Shown here in pieces: positions 4,882-6,821 of a stretch of DNA of 6,821 nt (within the stretch, counting starts at the first letter, position 1; every line of letters begins with the position of its first letter). Position numbers and translations under genes: made by a program. Source of the stretch: Puniceicoccales bacterium (GTDB taxonomy: Bacteria; Verrucomicrobiota; Verrucomicrobiia; Opitutales; LL51); NCBI GenBank assembly GCA_031266235.1, contig JAISBJ010000005.1, positions 1-6,821 of the forward strand, read 5' to 3'. The notes under the pieces are model-generated. The model saw nothing but the letters and a program-made list of their open reading frames with translations. It was not told where the DNA came from and ran no database searches.

Positions 4882-6821
4882 ATGAGCCAACCCAGCCAAA
4901 CGACACCCAATGATACCTACGATTCCTCCAAAATCCAAAAACTCGAAGGCCTCGAAGGCGTCCGCAAACGCCCCGATATGTACATCGGCGATACCCTCGA
5001 ACGCGGCCTCCACCACTGCGTCTTCGAAATCGTCGACAACTCCATCGACGAAGCCCTCGCCGGTTATTGTAAAAATATTACCGTCTCTCTCCACCTCAAC
5101 GGCTCCTGCTCCATCGAAGACGACGGCCGCGGCATCCCCGTCGATATCCACCCAAAATATCAAATCCCCGCCCTCGAACTCGTCATGACAAACCTCCACG
5201 CCGGCGGGAAATTCGGTAAGGGCGCGTACCAGGTCTCCGGAGGCCTCCACGGCGTCGGCGCAAAGTGCGTCAATGCCGTCTCCGAATCCTTCGAAGTGGA
5301 AGTCCGCCGCGACGGCCACGTCCATTATATGGCCTTTTCACGCGGAAAAACGACCCAAAAAATGACCATCACTGGCAGTACAACCAAAACAGGCACAAAA
5401 ATTATCTTTACCCCAGATCCAGAAATTTTTACCGAAACCCGCGAATTCCGCTACGATATCCTCACCAAGCGCCTCCGCGAACTTGCCTTCCTTAACCCCG
5501 GCATCACCATCGCCATCGACGACGAACGCAACGATAAGCGGGAAGTATTCAATTTCAAAAACGGCATCGCCGAATACGTCGAATTCCTCAACCGCGGGAA
5601 AATTTCCATCCACGACCCCGTCATCGCCTTCTCCGACTCCTCCACGCTCGATAGCCAAGATAGCCAAAATAGCCGAGTTACCGTCGATGTCGCCCTCCAG
5701 TACAACGACTCCTACAACGACCAAATTTACGCCTACGCCAATTCCATCCATAATATCGAGGGCGGGACTCACCTGTCGGGCTTCCGCACCGCACTCACCC
5801 GCGTCATCAACGGCTTCGCCAAAGCCAATAACCTGCTCAAAGACAAGGATCCGACGCTCACCGGCGACGACGTGCGCGAAGGATTGACCGCCGTTATCTC
5901 CGTAAAAGTCCCGGAACCACGCTTCGAAGGCCAGACTAAAACAAAACTTTCCAACAGCGAAGTGGACGGCATCGTGCAAAAAATCGTCGGCGATCACCTG
6001 AAATACGCTCTCGAAACGACCGTCGGGTTAGGTAAAAAAATTATCGATAAGTGCCTCAACGCCGCCCGCGCCCGCGAAGCCGCCCGTAAAGCCCGCGAAA
6101 CGGTCCGCAAAAGCGCGCTAACGGGGGGAGGTCTCCCGGGGAAATTGGCCGACTGTTCCGAACGCGATCCCGCAAAATGTGAATTATTCATCGTAGAAGG
6201 GGACTCGGCCGGAGGTTCGGCGAAACAGGGTCGCAACCGTTCCAACCAAGCCATTTTACCGCTTTTCGGCAAGGTCATCAACGTCGAAAAATCCCGCCTC
6301 GACAAGGTCCTCAGCAGCGAAGCCATCCGCATGATCATTACCGCCTGCGGCACGGGGATTGGCAACCACGACGAAATCGGCGGCTTCGACCCGGATAAAT
6401 GCCGCTACCACAAAATCATCATCATGACCGACGCGGACGTCGACGGCTCACACATCCAAACGCTGCTGTTGACATTTTTTTTCCGCCAGATGCGCGGACT
6501 CATCGATAGCGGCTATATTTACATCGCCCAACCTCCGCTTTACAAAATTAAGCGCCGCAAAAAGGAGCGCTACATCGACAACAACGCCGAACTCAATCGC
6601 ATGCTCCTCGAACTGGGGACGGAGGAGGTTACGCTCGTCCGCGCCATCGACGACTACCGTTTTCCGGCGGAAGTGGTCTCTGCGATCATCCACATTTTTT
6701 CCAAAATCGAAACCCTCGGCGCCAGTATTTTACGCCACGGCTGCTCCCTGCCGCTCTACCTCGACCACCACCGCCCCGATCGCACATTGCCCCGCTTCAT
6801 CGCGCGGATCCGTTCGGGGAA
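4882..6821 (+). CDS. gyrB: DNA gyrase subunit B, 3'-truncated by the window edge
   Basis: GyrB is the ATPase subunit of DNA gyrase (GyrA2GyrB2), which introduces negative supercoils using ATP. From the ATG at 4882 the frame stays open for 646 codons to the window end. The GHKL ATPase domain shows RKRPDMYIGD (28-37), the catalytic Glu and Mg-binding Asn in EIVDNSIDEA (E49, N53), DDGRGIP (80-86) and the ATP-lid GGLHGVG (120-126). The transducer domain has the QTK loop with its ATP-contacting Lys (K353). The TOPRIM domain shows EGDSAGGSAKQGR (E439) and DADVDGSH (D517, D519). The segment from YKIKRRKKERY onward begins the long insert found in Gram-negative GyrBs. TOPRIM and QTK sequences match GyrB; ParE is less likely given this insert and the overall resemblance. 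A small DSQ repeat (257-262) sits in the transducer domain. Upstream DNA is duplicated; no ribosome binding site is visible. Confidence 0.97.
   Translation, partial: MSQPSQTTPNDTYDSSKIQKLEGLEGVRKRPDMYIGDTLERGLHHCVFEIVDNSIDEALAGYCKNITVSLHLNGSCSIEDDGRGIPVDIHPKYQIPALELVMTNLHAGGKFGKGAYQVSGGLHGVGAKCVNAVSESFEVEVRRDGHVHYMAFSRGKTTQKMTITGSTTKTGTKIIFTPDPEIFTETREFRYDILTKRLRELAFLNPGITIAIDDERNDKREVFNFKNGIAEYVEFLNRGKISIHDPVIAFSDSSTLDSQDSQNSRVTVDVALQYNDSYNDQIYAYANSIHNIEGGTHLSGFRTALTRVINGFAKANNLLKDKDPTLTGDDVREGLTAVISVKVPEPRFEGQTKTKLSNSEVDGIVQKIVGDHLKYALETTVGLGKKIIDKCLNAARAREAARKARETVRKSALTGGGLPGKLADCSERDPAKCELFIVEGDSAGGSAKQGRNRSNQAILPLFGKVINVEKSRLDKVLSSEAIRMIITACGTGIGNHDEIGGFDPDKCRYHKIIIMTDADVDGSHIQTLLLTFFFRQMRGLIDSGYIYIAQPPLYKIKRRKKERYIDNNAELNRMLLELGTEEVTLVRAIDDYRFPAEVVSAIIHIFSKIETLGASILRHGCSLPLYLDHHRPDRTLPRFIARIRSG
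5650..5673 (+). repeat. In-frame 9-bp tandem repeat within gyrB
   Basis: GATAGCCAA occurs twice in a row, followed by AATAGC (a partial third unit with one change). It encodes Asp-Ser-Gln, Asp-Ser-Gln, Asn-Ser at residues 257-264. The unit length is a multiple of three, so copy-number change would keep the frame. It probably lies in a surface loop of the transducer domain. Confidence 0.85.

Noticed and set aside
4456..4906. Two similar minus-strand ORFs (4456-4662 and 4691-4906) encoding about 70 residues with a hydrophobic Phe/Leu stretch.
   Set aside because: They are the same AT-rich noncoding sequence read twice because of duplication II. Differences between copies mostly change the amino acid (for example D>G, R>E, P>L), so there is no sign of protein-level selection, and the second runs into gyrB.
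4780..5997. Long minus-strand ORFs (4780-5325 and 5338-5997) opposite gyrB.
   Set aside because: They are antisense shadows of the C-rich codon pattern of gyrB; their translations are Val/Asp/Gly/Phe-rich with no motif, and gyrB is certain.

Overview
The window looks like chromosomal DNA of a bacterium in the Verrucomicrobiota, most like the Opitutae. This rests on protein resemblance from memory, not on a search. The GyrB fragment has the long Gram-negative type TOPRIM domain and matches how I remember the verrucomicrobial form. A chaperone resembling chlamydial type III secretion chaperones fits the wider PVC group. Coding DNA is of medium GC and the intergenic DNA is very AT-rich. All recognised genes are on the + strand.

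Bases 1-2671 form an envelope-lipid operon. It starts with the 3' part of a FabF-type ketoacyl-ACP synthase. A 4-base stop/start overlap joins this to a two-domain protein that fuses an LpxL/HtrB-like acyltransferase to a family 9 (heptosyltransferase-like) glycosyltransferase. FabF elongates acyl-ACP, the acyltransferase half would use acyl-ACP on a lipid A precursor, and the GT9 half would add sugar to the core. Acyl supply, acylation and core glycosylation are thus encoded together.

Bases 2672-4441 are accessory in character. They hold a small acidic protein resembling CesT/Slc1-type secretion chaperones with its own promoter-like -35 and a good ribosome binding site. Next comes a tandemly duplicated block of about 199 bp that contains a broken copy of the chaperone's C-terminus. 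A Sec-signal-bearing, Gly/Pro/Arg/His-rich protein of unknown function follows, closed by a clear intrinsic terminator.

Bases 4417-4881 are a second, unrelated tandem duplication of about 237 bp, lying directly upstream of gyrB. Its left breakpoint falls inside the terminator hairpin, so copy 1 carries the full terminator and copy 2 a crippled one, and each copy carries the same promoter-like sequence. gyrB (DNA gyrase subunit B) fills 4882 to the end and runs out of the window.

The main points of interest are the acyltransferase-GT9 fusion, the type III-like chaperone with no visible partner, and two independent duplications that both copy the DNA immediately upstream of a gene. I see no mobile element, CRISPR array, tRNA or rRNA. 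I did not identify a wholly new system.
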